The notes under the pieces were generated by a model that did not search any database, was not told the origin of the DNA, and worked only from the letters and a program-made list of their open reading frames with translations. Shown in pieces: positions 62,362 to 64,000 of a DNA stretch of 64,000 bases (position 1 is the first letter of the stretch; each line of letters starts with the position of its first letter). Both the position numbers and the translations under genes were made by a program. Origin of the DNA: JASLDZ01 sp964242625 (GTDB taxonomy: Bacteria; Pseudomonadota; Alphaproteobacteria; Caulobacterales; Caulobacteraceae); assembly GCA_964242625.1 (NCBI GenBank), contig CAXTAO010000005.1, positions 1-64,000 of the forward strand, written 5' to 3'.

Positions 62362-63339
62362 TCAGCTCGTCGGGACGGCCCCTTCCCGCCCGCGACGGGC
62401 CGGCGCGGGGGTCGGCGCGGCCGCGCCCGCCTCGCCGCCGCCCGCGCCGCGCAGGAGCTCGGTGACACCCGACACCGCGCCCGCCAGAGCGCCGAAGTCG
62501 GCCGGCACGATCAGGGTGCGTGTGGTGGGGGCCGAGGCCAGCCGGCTGAAGGCCTCCACATAGCGCTGCGCCACGAAGTAGTTCAGCGCGTCCACGCTGC
62601 CGGCCTCCACCGCGTCGGAGACGGCGGTGGTGGCGGCGGCCTCGGCGGCGGCGGCGCGCTCGCGCGCCTCGGCGTCGCGGAAGGCGGCCTCGCGCCGGCC
62701 CTCCGCCTCCAGGATGGCGGCCGCCTTGGAGCCCTCGGCGCGGGTGACCTGCGCCTGGCGCTCGCCGTCGGCCTCGGTGATCACGGCGCGACGCTCGCGC
62801 TCGGCCTTCATCTGGCGCGTCATGGCGTTGGTGATGTCGGGCGGCGGCAGGAGATCCTTGATCTCGATGCGGGTCACCTTGAGCCCCCAGGGTGCGGTCG
62901 CATGGTCGATCACGGTGAGGAGCCGCGCGTTGATGGCGTCGCGCTGGGAGAGCACCTCGTCCAGCTCCATGGCGCCCACGACGGTGCGCAGGTTGGTCAT
63001 GGTGAGCTGGGTCACGGCGAGATCGCGGTTGGCGACCTTGTAGGCCGCGGCGGCGGTGTCCATCACCTGGGTGAAGACGATGGCGTCCACCTGGACGGTG
63101 ACGTTGTCGCGGGTGATCACCTCCTGCTGGGGGACGGGGAGCACCTGCTCCATCAGGCTCATCCGCCGCCCCACGCGCTCGACGAACGGCGTCAGGAAGG
63201 CGATGCCGGGCTCCAGGGTGCGCGTGTAGCGGCCGAACCTCTCCACGGTGAACTCAAACCCCTGCGGCACGACCTTGACCGTGGCGGTCAGGAGCAGAAG
63301 CCCCACCACGACCAGGACGACCAGAATCCCCAACGCCAC
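62362..63339 (-). CDS. SPFH/Band 7 membrane protein (QmcA/stomatin-like)
   Basis: A 325-aa protein with one N-terminal membrane helix (LGILVVLVVVGLLLLTA), a Band 7 domain (VVPQGFEFTVERFGRYTRTLEPGIAFLTPFVERV ... VTVQVDAIVFTQVMD) and a long Ala/Glu coiled-coil (RQMKAERERRAVITEADGERQAQVTRAEGSKAAAILEAEG). It likely scaffolds membrane proteases. QmcA partners usually include an NfeD protein; none is adjacent here. Confidence 0.92.
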   Translation of the reverse strand: MALGILVVLVVVGLLLLTATVKVVPQGFEFTVERFGRYTRTLEPGIAFLTPFVERVGRRMSLMEQVLPVPQQEVITRDNVTVQVDAIVFTQVMDTAAAAYKVANRDLAVTQLTMTNLRTVVGAMELDEVLSQRDAINARLLTVIDHATAPWGLKVTRIEIKDLLPPPDITNAMTRQMKAERERRAVITEADGERQAQVTRAEGSKAAAILEAEGRREAAFRDAEARERAAAAEAAATTAVSDAVEAGSVDALNYFVAQRYVEAFSRLASAPTTRTLIVPADFGALAGAVSGVTELLRGAGGGEAGAAAPTPAPARRGREGAVPTS

Positions 63340-63452
63340 GACACGCCTCCGTTCCGGGCCCAGCGCCCGGCGCGAGCTCCGACGCTAGCGCCGTTCCAGA
63401 GTGGGCTCCAACCTTTCGCGCGGGCCCCGCTGCGGCTAGAAGCGCCGGGCGC

Positions 63453-63529
63453 GGCCCGGTAGCTCAGCAGGATAGAGCAGCGCTTTCCTAAAGCGGAGGT
63501 CAGGGGTTCGAATCCCTTCCGGGCCGCCA
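63453..63529 (+). tRNA. tRNA-Arg(CCU)
   Basis: A 77-nt tRNA with CCA encoded. Acceptor GGCCCGG pairs with CCGGGCC, D-arm GCTC...GAGC, anticodon loop TTCCTAA with anticodon CCT, T-arm AGGGGTTCGAATCCCTT. It lies between the SPFH and DUF4112 genes. Confidence 0.95.
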
Positions 63530-63560
63530 GCCCCGCGACGCCTGCGATCGGCGCTGGCCT

Positions 63561-63992
63561 CTAGACCGCGGCCCGCCCCCGTAGGCCGTCGGCGAAGGTC
63601 GCCCAGGATCGCCGACGGCGGGGGTGCTGCGCCGCGATCGGGCCGTGCTGGCGCTCAAGATCCGCCCTCAGAGCGCGAACGGCGAGGATGTGGCCGGGGA
63701 ACAGCATGTCCACCGCCGCGCCCAGCACCGGCACCTCGGCGGTGAGCGCGTCCACGCCGACATAGGCGGCCATGCGCGCCAGCGTCTGAGGCGAGGCCTT
63801 GGCTTGCCACCCCTTGTAGAGCAGCCATCCGCCGAGCCCGATGGTGTAGAGGCCGCCGCCGATCGGGATCAGCGCGAGCGCCGAGTCGATGCCGAGGTTG
63901 AGCGGCCCGACCTTGACGATCCGATCCGACAGGCGGGCCAGCCGCTCGCAGTCGTGCAGGATCTTGACGATGTGACCGGGCGCTTGGCTCAT
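63561..63992 (-). CDS. DUF4112 membrane protein
   Basis: A 143-aa protein matching DUF4112: LARLSDRIVKVGPLNLGIDSALALIPIGGGLYTIGLGGWLLYKGWQAKASPQTLARMAAYVGVDALTAEVPVLGAAVDMLF, with two or three hydrophobic segments (about 33-60 and 75-98) and a basic tail. Function unknown. It starts 9 bp from the right window edge, so the start may in principle lie further out, though MSQAPGH is a plausible N-terminus. Confidence 0.85.
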   Translation of the reverse strand: MSQAPGHIVKILHDCERLARLSDRIVKVGPLNLGIDSALALIPIGGGLYTIGLGGWLLYKGWQAKASPQTLARMAAYVGVDALTAEVPVLGAAVDMLFPGHILAVRALRADLERQHGPIAAQHPRRRRSWATFADGLRGRAAV

Positions 63993-64000
63993 GACGGCTC

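Noticed and set aside
1..64000. CRISPR arrays, riboswitches, rRNA genes
   Set aside because: No regularly spaced identical repeats, recognisable aptamer structure or rRNA sequence was seen.

Overview
This 64 kb window is GC-rich DNA from an alphaproteobacterium, most probably of the order Caulobacterales (Caulobacter/Phenylobacterium type). The main support is a gene run matching Caulobacter hfsE-hfsF-hfsG-hfsH (holdfast polysaccharide), two large TonB-dependent receptors, a TonB-receptor/TPR-sulfotransferase pair, and typical alphaproteobacterial housekeeping genes (icd, TrmJ-type methyltransferase, SPFH protein). The taxon is an inference from gene content.

Layout. 1-4.7 kb (minus): a VirB-type type IV secretion operon in the order virB1-virB2-virB3-virB4-virB6, tightly overlapped and without virB5 between virB4 and virB6; virB6 runs off the left edge. 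4.8-5.8 kb: a Tat/lipobox ferritin-like protein. 6.3-11.9 kb: an arabinan-use locus with two divergent GH43 enzymes and a TonB receptor; the same 12-nt motif lies upstream of the GH43 pair and of the receptor. 12-20.7 kb: an internally deleted IS6 copy, an MFS exporter, and several exported proteins (cupin, M42 peptidase, acetamidase-like, TPR protein). 20.8-25.1 kb: TonB receptor divergent from a TPR-sulfotransferase. 25.8-26.7 kb: an intact IS6-family element. 26.7-31 kb: a CBM9/DUF5916 outer-membrane protein divergent from a LytS-type kinase and LytTR regulator. 31-46 kb: an accessory stretch of small exported enzymes and regulators, including three genes broken by single lesions (an NTF2-like gene, a YciI gene and an ArsR regulator).

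46.3-54.1 kb is a mosaic island. A truncated DUF6582-like gene is followed by a translationally coupled three-gene operon: a KAP-type P-loop ATPase, an unrecognised 148-aa protein and a 500-aa protein ending in an ImmA/IrrE-like HExxH peptidase domain. Then come an IS1595-type transposase fragment, a small gene with a textbook terminator, and a ParB-N6/N4 methyltransferase plus DUF5681-like pair resembling phage or ICE cargo. The island ends beside tRNA-Ser(GCU). The three-gene operon is the best candidate here for an undescribed, possibly defensive, system.

54.4-59 kb holds hfsEFGH, overlapped into one operon. 59-64 kb is core chromosome: a BamE-like lipoprotein, TrmJ-type methyltransferase, a glycine-zipper protein, isocitrate dehydrogenase, an SPFH protein, tRNA-Arg(CCU) and a DUF4112 protein. 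Across the window lie two families of non-coding repeats: two ~195-bp MITE-like elements with IS6-like ends, and a ~44-bp repeat usually placed between genes.
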